The notes: generated from the sequence alone by a model not told the origin. Shown: positions 7,669 through 15,655, counted from the stretch's first letter. The stretch: 23,996 bases of DNA from JBKHYG01 sp046565595 (GCA_046565595.1 JBKHYG010000128.1:1-23996); one strand, 5' to 3'. Numbers and translations: made by a program.

Positions 7669-8540
7669 TCCGCAGCGTCCTCACAGCCATCATCTTGTCG
7701 ATCCCTCTGATCGGCGCGTACGCGCTGTTCTCGATCGGGATAGTCCTGATCTTCCAGACCTCCAGGATCTTGAACCTGGCCCACGGAGCCATGGCGATGA
7801 TCCCGGCCTTCATCCTGGCTGCGATGAGCGGCTGGGGGTTGCCGGTCCTGTTGGCCGCGCCCCTTGCCATCGCTACCGGCGGGCTACTAGGCGTCGCGGT
7901 AGAGCGGGTCTTCGTCAGGCGACTCGAGGATGGGGGTCCGACGGGACAGACGGTCGGGACCGTCGCCGCACTTGGCGTCCTGGTCGCTCTGGCCGCGCGG
8001 ATCTGGGGAACCACACCGCGCACCGGCACCAAACTCTTCCCCGAAGGATTCGTCAGCGTCGGCAGTTCGTCCCTGCAGTTCGCAGAGATAGGCCTGTTCG
8101 TCGTAAGCGTCGGTGTAGCTGCTGGCTTGTTCATCGCACTCAAACGAACGGACATCGGCCTGATGATGCGAGGGACGGCCGAATCGAAACTCGCTGCACG
8201 GCTCCACGGCGTCGATCCGGATCTGGTGACCACGGGCTCATGGGCTGTGGGAGGAGCACTCGCGGCGCTTAGCGGGATACTTCTGGGAGCGGTAACCGGT
8301 CTTCAGCCGTACACCCTCAGCCTGCAGGTCTTGCCCGGGTTCATAGCTGCCCTCCTCGGGGGCTTGCGCAGCCTCCCGCTCGCGATCGCGGGTGCCGCGT
8401 TCGTCGGCATCACTCAGAGTTTGGTTCCCTTGATGGGCCCGATCGGCCGCGCTCAAGGGTCGTCTCAGCTGTTCCTCGCCGTCACCACCATCGCCGTGAT
8501 GGCTCTCCGGGGATCTGCCATCGCGGGAAGCGAGCGATGA
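7665..8540 (+). CDS. livH: Branched-chain amino-acid-type ABC transporter permease LivH
   Basis: 291 residues with multiple membrane segments. The start is MIRSVLTAIILSIPLIGAYA. The LivH-typical phrase IVLIFQTSRILNLAHGAMAM follows, and a cytoplasmic EAA-like loop (RGTAESKLAARLHGVDPDLV) contacts the ATPases. The family forms a heterodimeric channel with LivM for uptake of branched-chain amino acids or related solutes. The ATG at 7665 overlaps the stop of the binding-protein gene (ATGA), and its own stop overlaps the next gene in the same way. Confidence 0.93.
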   Translation: MIRSVLTAIILSIPLIGAYALFSIGIVLIFQTSRILNLAHGAMAMIPAFILAAMSGWGLPVLLAAPLAIATGGLLGVAVERVFVRRLEDGGPTGQTVGTVAALGVLVALAARIWGTTPRTGTKLFPEGFVSVGSSSLQFAEIGLFVVSVGVAAGLFIALKRTDIGLMMRGTAESKLAARLHGVDPDLVTTGSWAVGGALAALSGILLGAVTGLQPYTLSLQVLPGFIAALLGGLRSLPLAIAGAAFVGITQSLVPLMGPIGRAQGSSQLFLAVTTIAVMALRGSAIAGSER

Positions 8541-10327
8541 AGGCTTGGGCGCCGTTCGCCGGCTGCACGATCATCCTTCTGTTCCCGTGGCTGCCGGGTG
8601 TGAGCGACTCTCTGGTCGGAGCATTGAACATCGGTGCGGCCTATGCGCTGGTTGGCATGTCGCTCGTCCTGCTGACCGGATGGACGGGACTCATCAGCCT
8701 GGGGCATGCCGCCCTTGTTGGGATCGGCGGCTACCTCACGGGAACCGCTTCGGTAGCTCTGGGACTGGGGTTCCCCTTCAGCGTCGTAGCGGCAGCGGCC
8801 TCCGCTGCGGCGCTGGGGGTCCTCTTAGGCGCGAGCGTCCTGCGGGTGAGAGGGCTCTATCTGGCGGTCGTCACGCTCGTGTTCAGCTGGATGGCGTCTG
8901 AGTTCCTATTCCGACAGTCCTGGTTCGTCAGCAACGATCAGATCGGCCCAGACGCGCTAGGCAGATCGGTTGCGCTCCCGCGCTTCGACCTGACCGACCG
9001 CAGGATCTTCTTCATGTTCGCTTGGTCCGTCGTCGCCGCAGTCGCGTTCCTGTTCTCGAACCTGCGGCGCTCTCGGACCGGACGCGGATTCTTCGCCATC
9101 CGCGGCTCCGAGATGGCGGCCGCGTCACTAGGCATCCCCGTCGCGAGGTTCAAGCTGCTGGCCTTCGGTCTATCTGGAGCCGCCGCAGGACTGGCCGGCG
9201 GGCTACTGATGACCGACGCCCGAGTCGTGACCCCCGACCAGTTCACCTTCAACCGTTCGCTGTTCTTCCTCGCTATCGCAGTCATCGGTGGGCTTCGCTC
9301 GCTGGGCGGATCTATAGCCTCAGCCATCTTGTTCGCCGGCATGACCGAGATCTTCTTCAGATACCCGTTCCTGGCTAGGAGCATCGAACTCATCTCGAGC
9401 CTCCTGCTGGCGGTAACTCTGATCGTCGATCCAGAGGGTCTCGCTGGATTCGTGAACCGGTTCCGCAAGAAGGACCCGGACGGGCCTGTTACCACAACGA
9501 CGGATGCAGAACTGCCACCACTCCGACGACAACCGACGCCAGGAGTACCGCTGCTTCAAGCCAGCGGCGTGACGGTCCGCTTCGGCGGACTGACGGCGGT
9601 AGACGATGCCTCGCTGCGGGTGTTCGATGGCGAGATCGTGGGATTGATCGGCCCGAACGGGGCCGGCAAGACCACATTCTTCAACGCGATCGCGGGTTAT
9701 GTCGTTCCGACCGAGGGACGCATCGAAGCGTTCGGACAGGATGTGACGACCGCTTCCATCCATGCGCGGGCCCAACTCGGCATCGCGAGAACCTTCCAAC
9801 ACATCCAACTGTTCGCGGGCATGACGGTTCGAGAGAACCTTGCGGTGGCCACGCACATGCACCACGAAACCGGACCGCTCCAGCACGCGCTGAACACGCG
9901 ACGATGGGCGGCGGAGGAAGCTGCGGTAGCCGAAGCGGTGACCGAAGCCATCGATGTGTTCCGCCTCTCGGAGGTCGCCGACCGCGACATCTCTGGCCTT
10001 CCCTTCGGAGTGCTTCGCATGGTCGAGATCGCCCGCGCTGCCGTCACAGGCTTCCCGTTGATCATGCTCGATGAGCCCGCCTCTGGACTCGACGAACGTG
10101 AGACCGACAACCTGATCGCCGCGCTCTACCGACTGCGAGATTCAGGGCGATCGATGCTGCTGATCGAACACGATGTGCGCATGGTCTCTCAGGTCTGTGA
10201 CCAGATGACCGTCCTCGAACGCGGCAAGCCGATCGCATCCGGCGAGCCGTCCAAGGTACTCAAGGATCCCCTGGTGGTCGCTGCCTATCTAGGTGAGCCC
10301 CACGACGCCGAGGTGCAACCCGCATGA
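8537..10327 (+). CDS. livM-livG: LivM permease - LivG ATPase fusion protein
   Basis: 596 residues in one reading frame. Residues ~1-310 are a LivM permease (LLTGWTGLISLGHAALVGIG; EAA-like loop AIRGSEMAAASLGIPVARFK at ~187-206). A charged, Pro-rich linker at ~308-336 (RKKDPDGPVTTTTDAELPP) joins it to a LivG-type ATPase at ~338-590. That domain has Walker A GPNGAGKTT (372-380), Q-loop region RTFQHIQLFAGMTV, Walker B LIMLDEPASGLD (508-519) and H-loop LLIEHD (His545). The signature region reads LPFGVLRMVEIARA, lacking the usual S-G/Y-G-Q pattern. The fusion fixes permease and ATPase in 1:1 ratio. It overlaps livH and livF by ATGA at both ends. Confidence 0.92.
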   Translation: MKAWAPFAGCTIILLFPWLPGVSDSLVGALNIGAAYALVGMSLVLLTGWTGLISLGHAALVGIGGYLTGTASVALGLGFPFSVVAAAASAAALGVLLGASVLRVRGLYLAVVTLVFSWMASEFLFRQSWFVSNDQIGPDALGRSVALPRFDLTDRRIFFMFAWSVVAAVAFLFSNLRRSRTGRGFFAIRGSEMAAASLGIPVARFKLLAFGLSGAAAGLAGGLLMTDARVVTPDQFTFNRSLFFLAIAVIGGLRSLGGSIASAILFAGMTEIFFRYPFLARSIELISSLLLAVTLIVDPEGLAGFVNRFRKKDPDGPVTTTTDAELPPLRRQPTPGVPLLQASGVTVRFGGLTAVDDASLRVFDGEIVGLIGPNGAGKTTFFNAIAGYVVPTEGRIEAFGQDVTTASIHARAQLGIARTFQHIQLFAGMTVRENLAVATHMHHETGPLQHALNTRRWAAEEAAVAEAVTEAIDVFRLSEVADRDISGLPFGVLRMVEIARAAVTGFPLIMLDEPASGLDERETDNLIAALYRLRDSGRSMLLIEHDVRMVSQVCDQMTVLERGKPIASGEPSKVLKDPLVVAAYLGEPHDAEVQPA

Positions 10328-11055
10328 GCCTGCTGGAACTGCGGGATGTACATGTCTCGTACGGGGCCGTGGTCGGGTTGCGTGGCGTGTCTCTCAAGGT
10401 AGAGCCCGGCGAGCGGGTCGCATTGCTGGGCGCCAACGGCGCCGGGAAGACGACCACCCTGCGCACGATCAGCGGGCTGCTCCCCCCCACCCAAGGTGAG
10501 GTCGAGTACGAAGGCACCTCGGTGAAGGGCATCCCCGCGCACAAACTGGTCAGCAGAGGGATCGCCCACGGACCAGAGGGTCGCGCACTGTTGCCAGGCA
10601 TGACCGTCGAAGAGAACCTTGCCTTCGGGCATCTGCCGGTTCGCAAGACAGGGAGCGACCGCAAAGAGAAGCTTCAAGACATCTTCGACAGGTTCCCGAG
10701 GCTCGAGGAGCGTCGCAACCAGAAGGCCGGCACGCTGTCTGGGGGAGAACAACAGATGCTCGTGGTCGGTCGAGCGTTGATGAGTTCCCCGAAGCTACTG
10801 CTGTTCGATGAGCTGTCCCTCGGGCTCGCCCCTCAGATCGTGAATCTGCTGTTCGAGATCATCGAGCAGGTTCATCTTGCGGGAACCGCCGTGATCATCG
10901 TCGAGCAGTTCGTCCACATGGCCCTCAGCCATACCGACCGGGCCTATGTCCTCTCGAAGGGGAAGGTCGCGCTGGAAGCTCGCTCATCTGAACTACTCGG
11001 CGACCCGGATCTGGTATCGGCCTACCTCGGCGAAGATCCGTTGCAGGGGACCTGA
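10324..11055 (+). CDS. livF: Branched-chain amino-acid-type ABC transporter ATPase LivF
   Basis: 243 residues, normal LivF length. Walker A GANGAGKTT (36-44), LivF-typical HGPEGRALLPGMTVEENL (~82-99), signature LSGGEQQM (138-145), Walker B LLLFDE (158-163) and a Q in place of the H-loop histidine (IIVEQF, Q195), which is usual for LivF. The D-loop region reads ELSLGLAP, where most family members have EPSLGLAP. It pairs with the LivG half of the upstream fusion to power import. The start overlaps the previous stop (ATGA at 10324-10327). It is the last gene of the coupled operon. Confidence 0.93.
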   Translation: MSLLELRDVHVSYGAVVGLRGVSLKVEPGERVALLGANGAGKTTTLRTISGLLPPTQGEVEYEGTSVKGIPAHKLVSRGIAHGPEGRALLPGMTVEENLAFGHLPVRKTGSDRKEKLQDIFDRFPRLEERRNQKAGTLSGGEQQMLVVGRALMSSPKLLLFDELSLGLAPQIVNLLFEIIEQVHLAGTAVIIVEQFVHMALSHTDRAYVLSKGKVALEARSSELLGDPDLVSAYLGEDPLQGT

Positions 11056-11059
11056 AGGT

Positions 11060-11148
11060 GACCTGGCTAACCCGAGGACCCTTCGGGCGAGGGAGGAAAG
11101 CCACAAGTCAGAACCATCTTGGCGGCGGCACCGCAACCTTGAGAGGTC
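11060..11148 (+). ncRNA. Structured leader, possible divergent cyclic-di-GMP-I (GEMM)-like riboswitch
   Basis: The 137-bp gap between livF and the secreted-protein gene at 11193 can fold. An outer stem GACCT (11060-11064) / AGGTC (11144-11148) encloses an inner stem GGCT (11065-11068) / AGCC (11099-11102). Inside that, CCCGA-GGACCCT-TCGGG forms a hairpin. The inner arm reads GGCTAACC...GGGAGGAAAGCCAC, close to but not identical with the GEMM consensus GGCAAACC...GGGACGCAAAGCCAC. The second GEMM arm is not clearly matched. The call rests on resemblance by eye, so confidence is low. If real, it would control the downstream secreted protein and perhaps the lipoproteins. Confidence 0.3.
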
Positions 11149-11192
11149 TAGGCCGTCTACCTAGTGAACCTTGATGGAAGGGGAGACCGAAG

Positions 11193-11633
11193 ATGAAGAG
11201 CACACTCAAACTTGCAGCCGCGATCTCGATAGCGGCCCTCGTCGCGCCGTCTGCGTCTCACGCCGGGGTCGCCTCCGGAGGTTGGCCGGTCTCCACGGGC
11301 GTGTCGTCGATGGAGACGGTCTTCACACGCAACGGATGTTCGTTGCCCGGCGTGAACCACATGGATGGGTCGGTCCTCCGCTTCAAGACCCGGCCCTCGA
11401 CCAACCAGGCCATCCAGATCAACGTGACCGCGACGGCATGGCTAGCGCTGGCTGACGAGGGTCGCTGGGCCATGGTCGACGACGCGTGCAAGTTCCTCGA
11501 GAGCGGTCGCACCAAGTTGCCCGCGACCCTGCTTAAGAACACCCGTTACCTCATCCTCACCTCGTGGCCAGCAGCCGATGTTCGGTGGACGATCTCATGC
11601 TCGGCCTGTAGCCCGTCGAACCTGGAGTACTAG
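11193..11633 (+). CDS. Small secreted protein of unknown function
   Basis: 146 residues from ATG 11193, with a strong purine-rich ribosome binding site GGAAGGGGAG (11176-11185, 7-nt spacer). The signal peptide is MKSTLKLAAAISIAALVAPS, ending near SHA before GVASGG. The mature part (~120 residues) has an alternating beta pattern (QAIQINVTATAWLALAD; RYLILTSWPAADVRWTIS) and four Cys, two in a C-terminal SCSAC motif. No family recognised. It follows a structured leader and is likely the first gene of a unit with the two lipoproteins downstream. Confidence 0.82.
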   Translation: MKSTLKLAAAISIAALVAPSASHAGVASGGWPVSTGVSSMETVFTRNGCSLPGVNHMDGSVLRFKTRPSTNQAIQINVTATAWLALADEGRWAMVDDACKFLESGRTKLPATLLKNTRYLILTSWPAADVRWTISCSACSPSNLEY

Positions 11634-11654
11634 CACTCCCCACCCTGGACTTCG

Positions 11655-12242
11655 ATGGGCCAGGTCGAGAAGTTGAACCCGGCAAGGAGAAGCCTTGCCG
11701 GGTTCCTGCTGCTGTTGGCCGTCGCGTGCTCTCCGCAACCGGTGGCCGCGCCAACCACCGATCAGGGGCAGCCCGAACCTTCTGCGACCTCAAGCAACAT
11801 CGATCAGGGGCGTCAGGCTCCGGCCACGCCCGCGCAACCGAGCCAACCCGAGGGAACGAAGCCTGTGCGGATGCAGACTCCTGCCGACCCTGGGTCGGAG
11901 GGCGGCATCGATGCGGGCAAGGCTCGTTCTTCGAAGCTCGTCATCACTGTGGAACCAGGTTGTGGGCGACCCGGCGACCGCCTACGCGCCTCGACCGAGA
12001 CCGTTCCTACGGCAGACATCGCCTGGGGCGTCGAGTACCCGGACGGCAGCAACCACGGCGAGTACGGGATCGCCAAAGCAGACGCAGGAGGGAAAGCCAC
12101 ATGGATCATCCAGGTCGGTTCGACCGCACCAACCGGACCGGCCCAGCTGATGGTCGCGGCGAACAAGACCGCAGAGACATACGGCGATCCTCGATACCAA
12201 GCCTCAGGGAAGGTCTCCTTCGAAATCTCGCTCTCGTGTTGA
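11655..12242 (+). CDS. Lipoprotein with Pro/Ser-rich spacer and Ig-like C-terminal domain
   Basis: 195 residues from ATG 11655. The N-terminus has Arg-Arg, a hydrophobic stretch and a lipobox (GFLLLLAVA|C, Cys25), so it is probably lipid-anchored on the outer face. Residues ~30-90 are a low-complexity Gln/Pro/Ser/Thr spacer. Residues ~95-195 form a beta-rich domain (SKLVITVEPGCGRPGDRL; TWIIQVGSTAPTGPAQLMV) that looks like an Ig-like fold. No clear ribosome binding site precedes the ATG; a TTG at 11673 would give an equally good lipoprotein signal (NPARRSLAGF). A strong inverted repeat covers the signal-peptide codons. The 3' end overlaps the next lipoprotein gene. Confidence 0.75.
   Translation: MGQVEKLNPARRSLAGFLLLLAVACSPQPVAAPTTDQGQPEPSATSSNIDQGRQAPATPAQPSQPEGTKPVRMQTPADPGSEGGIDAGKARSSKLVITVEPGCGRPGDRLRASTETVPTADIAWGVEYPDGSNHGEYGIAKADAGGKATWIIQVGSTAPTGPAQLMVAANKTAETYGDPRYQASGKVSFEISLSC
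11675..11705 (+). repeat. Strong 13-bp inverted repeat inside the lipoprotein 5' end
   Basis: GAACCCGGCAAGG (11675-11687) and CCTTGCCGGGTTC (11693-11705) are perfect inverted copies around a 5-nt loop (agaag). No T-run follows on the plus strand. The hairpin lies 42 bp after the stop at 11633 and inside the signal-peptide codons of the lipoprotein gene. It could terminate or attenuate transcription, or limit translation of the lipoprotein. Confidence 0.8.
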
Positions 12243-12739
12243 TGCTGCTTGCCGCCGCCTGCTCCACCGATCCGGCTCCCCCCGAGACACGGAGCGAGGC
12301 CATCGGAAGCCAGGTGTCGTTGAAGGTCGAAGGGAGGGCCGATGCGCAGTTGGACGGCCCGCTGCAGCTTCGTATCGCGACCCTCCAGGGGAAGGGCTAC
12401 GAGGAGATCGCGCTCCTCTCAGTTGGTCTCGAAGAACCCAGTCCAATCGGTGATGGTCGGATGATCCGCGCGGCCATCGACATCGTCGGATACTCGGGAG
12501 ACGGCGACTACCTGATCGGTGGTCCTGCTGCAGAGGATGACCTACCCGTCAGATCGGCGTTCTTCGTCGAGATCTTCCGGCCAGGGAGCGCGGAAGGCTA
12601 CGCGCGCTTCGACGACGCCCTGGAGCCATGCAATGTGACCGTCAGGGACGAAGGTGGATCCGGCGAACTGAAGTGCGAGTCGCTCTCCGGCAGCGAAGGC
12701 ACCGTAAAGGTCGGAATGACTTGGCAGCCTTCCTCCTGA
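12101..12739 (+). CDS. Second lipoprotein of unknown function
   Basis: The reading frame contains a clear lipoprotein signal, LLRNLALVLMLLAAA|C followed by STDPAPPE, and a ~155-residue mature domain of mixed strands (LKVEGRADAQLDGPLQLRIA; AFFVEIFRPGSAEGYARF) with two C-terminal Cys (EPCNV, ELKCES). The start is uncertain. ATG 12101 has a good ribosome binding site (AGGAGG, 12086-12091) and supplies the Arg needed before the hydrophobic core, but gives a 38-residue leader overlapping the previous gene by 142 bp (Cys54). GTG 12236 or ATG 12242 (1-bp overlap with the previous stop) would give very short signal peptides. The domain itself is secure; the start is not. It lies convergent to the gene at 12753 with a 13-bp gap. 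Confidence 0.65.
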   Translation: MDHPGRFDRTNRTGPADGRGEQDRRDIRRSSIPSLREGLLRNLALVLMLLAAACSTDPAPPETRSEAIGSQVSLKVEGRADAQLDGPLQLRIATLQGKGYEEIALLSVGLEEPSPIGDGRMIRAAIDIVGYSGDGDYLIGGPAAEDDLPVRSAFFVEIFRPGSAEGYARFDDALEPCNVTVRDEGGSGELKCESLSGSEGTVKVGMTWQPSS

Positions 12740-12752
12740 CCCGCCCGAGCCC

Positions 12753-13306
12753 CTATGCGGGATCGTCGCAGACGGCGACGCCGACCAGACAGTCGAGCCG
12801 CTCTCCGAGCACCTTCTGACAGCTCAGGTCGTAGAGGGCATCGCAGGCCTCAGCACCGAAGCAACCGGCCTCGCCCTCCCCCGAACCGATCCAGGTCCAG
12901 TTGCACTCCATCACCAACCGGGTTTCGTTCCGGTTCGGGGGCAAACGAAGCTCGAACAGCCCGGGTGAGATCTCGCGAGGTATGACCGCGTCATCCTTCC
13001 GGCAGGAAGCTTCGCCCTCGCCGGATGCGGTGCACTCGTTATCGAGGGTCATCTCGGGATTGCCTTGCGGATGCAGCCAGACCCGCACCGACGCGCCACC
13101 ATCCGGAGAACTCGAGTGGCCGTAGAGGAAGATCGGGGTTCCGTCGAGGATGAAGGTGCACTCCCCGACCCGGACGCCTGCGAGACGCTGCCAGTATTCC
13201 AGTGCGCATCACACCCGCCGGGTTCACTACCCGCCAGAGCGATCCTGGTGGGCAGTAGCCCTGCCAACACCAACCAGAGGGTCGCGACGATGTTCGATCT
13301 CTTCAT
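12753..13306 (-). pseudogene. Secreted Cys-rich protein gene broken by a frameshift
   Basis: ATG 13306 opens a signal peptide (MKRSNIVATLWLVLAGLLPT, then RIALA|GSEPGGCD), but its frame soon turns low-complexity and ends at ~13049. A different frame, open from ~13208 down to the TAG at 12753, encodes a sensible continuation (ALEYWQRLAGVRVGECTFIL, DGTPIFLYGHSSSPDGGASV, RVWLHPQGNPEMTLDNECTA and on to VCDDPA). That frame has no start codon or signal of its own. The frames meet at a GCGC run (13204-13207): removing one GC would join them into a ~183-residue secreted Cys-rich protein. Either a real mutation, a sequencing or assembly error, or (less likely) programmed frameshifting. No family recognised. 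Confidence 0.7.
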
Positions 13307-13354
13307 CCTGAGCAACCCTTCGAGTTCCGCGATCACGATCGGCCCGCGAACGCG

Positions 13355-13382
13355 AACGGCCGGTCACGCAGGACCGGCCGTT
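13355..13382 (-). terminator. Terminator-like hairpin after the copper monooxygenase-like gene
   Basis: AACGGCCGGTC and GACCGGCCGTT form a perfect 11-bp stem with a 6-nt loop, starting 20 bp past the stop codon at 13403. The minus-strand flank is GC-rich without a T-run, so termination strength is uncertain. Confidence 0.6.
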
Positions 13383-13402
13383 CAGGTTCACGCGGCTTCC
13401 GC

Positions 13403-15592
13403 CTAGGCGGTCACCTCGAATCCACCACGCATGAACGGATGGATCCGGCAGAAGAAGGTGTAGACGCCGGGCTTGGTCGGCGTGTACTCCCAACTGGTGA
13501 TACCCACCAGGCCACCAGCACCCAGCGTCGCTGCACCCAGGCCGACACCGAGGATGGTCGAATCGAAGTCCTCGACGATGTCGCCCTTGGCCGCGAACGG
13601 ATAGTTCGCGCTGGTACGGCCGGTACATGGCGCAGCGCAGGCGGTCACCGTGTGCCAGACCATCGCAGCCATGTCAGGGTTCTCGAACCGTAGCGTCGTG
13701 CCGGCGGGAACCTGCGGGAGTCCCACTGCCTGCGCGATCGAGAGGTCCATCTGACCGTAGTTGAAGCCCTGCATGGTGATCGTCTCACTCAGCAGCGGTA
13801 CCCGCTGTTGGGTCAAGGCCGGGCATGTTCCAGCGGTCTCACAGTTGAAGTGATCCTGACGCGAAGGCATGCTGCCGTGCGTGACATTGCCACGCAGGCA
13901 CAGCACTGTCGTGCCATCGGTCTGGACACCCGGCTGGCAGCCCTTGTCGATCGCCGCGGGCAGACCCGGCGGACGCCGATAGAGAGCGGGACCCTCGGCC
14001 CAGCCCGCGTCGAACACGGTGTCCGGTGCGAACGGGTCGATGGCGTCAGGCTCGAAGTCCGGCGTCGCCCAAGCCATCACGATCGACATCTGGTCGTAGG
14101 ACGAACCGTCTTCGGTGTCATAGACGCCGTTCAGGATCAACTCGTCCCCGGGCTGAAGCAGCACCTTCCAGGCGTCCTTGGCTCGACCCGAACCCGCCGA
14201 CATAGCAACGGTTCCAGTCATCGACAGGTCCCAAGAGGTCGCCGGCGCGCCTCCGGCCTCTTGATCCGAGAAGGTCTCATCCCCGCCCCAATAGACGGCA
14301 TCAGAGATGTGGATAGGCACGATCTTGTTGCCACGACGCACGCTGACCTCGTCGCGCACACCGCCCGGATGCAGGTGGCCGCCCATGACGATCACCGTCG
14401 AGCATCGTTTGTCAGTGTTGCCGGGCGCGACCATGGTGGTGGGCATATCGGAGCAGTCCCCAAAGGTTCCGTTCACATTGACCGGCCGCCCGATGATGTT
14501 CGGATTCACCGTCCCCTGTTGGGTCGACGGTTTCTGAGCAGAGTCGAACTCCGCACAGTTCTCACGCGGGAAGGTGCAAACTAACTTGCCCGTTCCTTCG
14601 TTGTTGCGGATCGGGACGGTCTCGAGGGTGGTGGCGTCCTCTGGACCGGTCAGGCCCCAGAAGGCTCCCTCGTCCTGATGCCCATAACCTCGCATCGCGT
14701 TGAAGATCGGGTTCACCGGCGAATAGGAGGCTGTGCTGGCGGTCTTACCGTCCCAGGTGCGCTGTGTTCCGCCAGCGCCAGCGTCCATCCAGATCGAACG
14801 GACATCCTGCAGGCCGGTGCGCTCGTTGCCGAGCGTGTCGGTCCAGGTGATGTTCTGAGCGTCTTCGGTCCGGATGTAGTCGATGTCGTAGGTGATGTAC
14901 ACAACCTCGGTCGTGGTCAACGCGTTATGAAGCATGTACAGCATCATCCAGGCGCTGCGACCCTGCATCGACCAGCCGTATCCCTTCGGGAACTGCAGGA
15001 TGGTCTGCTCTTCGCCGGTTGCGAAGAACGGTCCGGTCGCTGAGGTCGGACCGTTGACGCCGCCGATCCAGGTTCCGTGGTGCAGGTGGATGTCCTGCAC
15101 CGGGGGCACCTTGCCAGACGCGGTCTGGAGTCCCGGCTTCCAACGCAGCGTGTAGCCGTTGTACATCGGGTGCTCGAAGGTCGTCACATTGATCAACGAG
15201 TCGTTCATCCCGGGCCGGACCAGCAGCGGACCCATCGTGAACTTGAGTCGCTTGCACGCTGCCCGCATCTGGGGGTCCTGCCAGATCTGGTTCGCGATCT
15301 GGTCGTAGGGGCTCTCTGGCTCGCACTCGTTCTTCGGGAAGTTCGGGTCGTTCAATGCGCCCGCGAAATCGAGTTCGTAGGTGGGGATGCAGTTCAAGCC
15401 GAGCTTGTCCTTGTACCGCTGATCTGGCGGACCGCTCGGGTTCTCGCTCTCGTTGCCTGGGATCGTGCTGGCGTCGACGACGCCCCCGATCGGAGTACAG
15501 CGCTCGTCAGCGGATGCCGTCGTGGACGACGCCACGGGCACCACCAACGATGCGATCATCAGCGCGATCGCGCCAGTTGCTCGTTTCCTCAT
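13403..15592 (-). CDS. Secreted copper protein: PHM-like monooxygenase core with C-terminal cupredoxin
   Basis: 729 residues with a Sec signal peptide (MRKRATGAIALMIASLVVPV, ending near ASA). I read a possible set of two-copper monooxygenase (PHM/DBH-type) ligands in family order: HLHH (His171, His172), MLH (His222), GGHLHPGG (His406, His408) and YDQMSIVMAW (Met502), the last resembling the family's D-E-M-C...Y-Y segment. Residues ~600-729 are a cupredoxin domain with a full type-1 copper site: VWHTV (His647) and FFCRIHPFM (Cys715, His718, Met721). It would act outside the membrane, with the cupredoxin possibly passing electrons to the catalytic coppers (inference). Alternatives are a SURNod19-like or other His-rich copper fold. 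The start at 15592 follows GGGGAG at a good distance, and a TTGACA promoter lies upstream. A second cupredoxin gene lies immediately upstream. Confidence 0.75.
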   Translation of the reverse strand: MRKRATGAIALMIASLVVPVASSTTASADERCTPIGGVVDASTIPGNESENPSGPPDQRYKDKLGLNCIPTYELDFAGALNDPNFPKNECEPESPYDQIANQIWQDPQMRAACKRLKFTMGPLLVRPGMNDSLINVTTFEHPMYNGYTLRWKPGLQTASGKVPPVQDIHLHHGTWIGGVNGPTSATGPFFATGEEQTILQFPKGYGWSMQGRSAWMMLYMLHNALTTTEVVYITYDIDYIRTEDAQNITWTDTLGNERTGLQDVRSIWMDAGAGGTQRTWDGKTASTASYSPVNPIFNAMRGYGHQDEGAFWGLTGPEDATTLETVPIRNNEGTGKLVCTFPRENCAEFDSAQKPSTQQGTVNPNIIGRPVNVNGTFGDCSDMPTTMVAPGNTDKRCSTVIVMGGHLHPGGVRDEVSVRRGNKIVPIHISDAVYWGGDETFSDQEAGGAPATSWDLSMTGTVAMSAGSGRAKDAWKVLLQPGDELILNGVYDTEDGSSYDQMSIVMAWATPDFEPDAIDPFAPDTVFDAGWAEGPALYRRPPGLPAAIDKGCQPGVQTDGTTVLCLRGNVTHGSMPSRQDHFNCETAGTCPALTQQRVPLLSETITMQGFNYGQMDLSIAQAVGLPQVPAGTTLRFENPDMAAMVWHTVTACAAPCTGRTSANYPFAAKGDIVEDFDSTILGVGLGAATLGAGGLVGITSWEYTPTKPGVYTFFCRIHPFMRGGFEVTA

Positions 15593-15655
15593 GTCCCACT
15601 CCCCGTTGGTTCTTGAGGCCCAGAGACAGGCGTCTCGGCTCCCCTTGCGTGGTTG

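Noticed and set aside
13808..14584. A long plus-strand frame opposite the copper monooxygenase-like gene
   Set aside because: Arg/His-rich shadow without ribosome binding site or domain. The minus-strand frame carries a signal peptide and metal sites.
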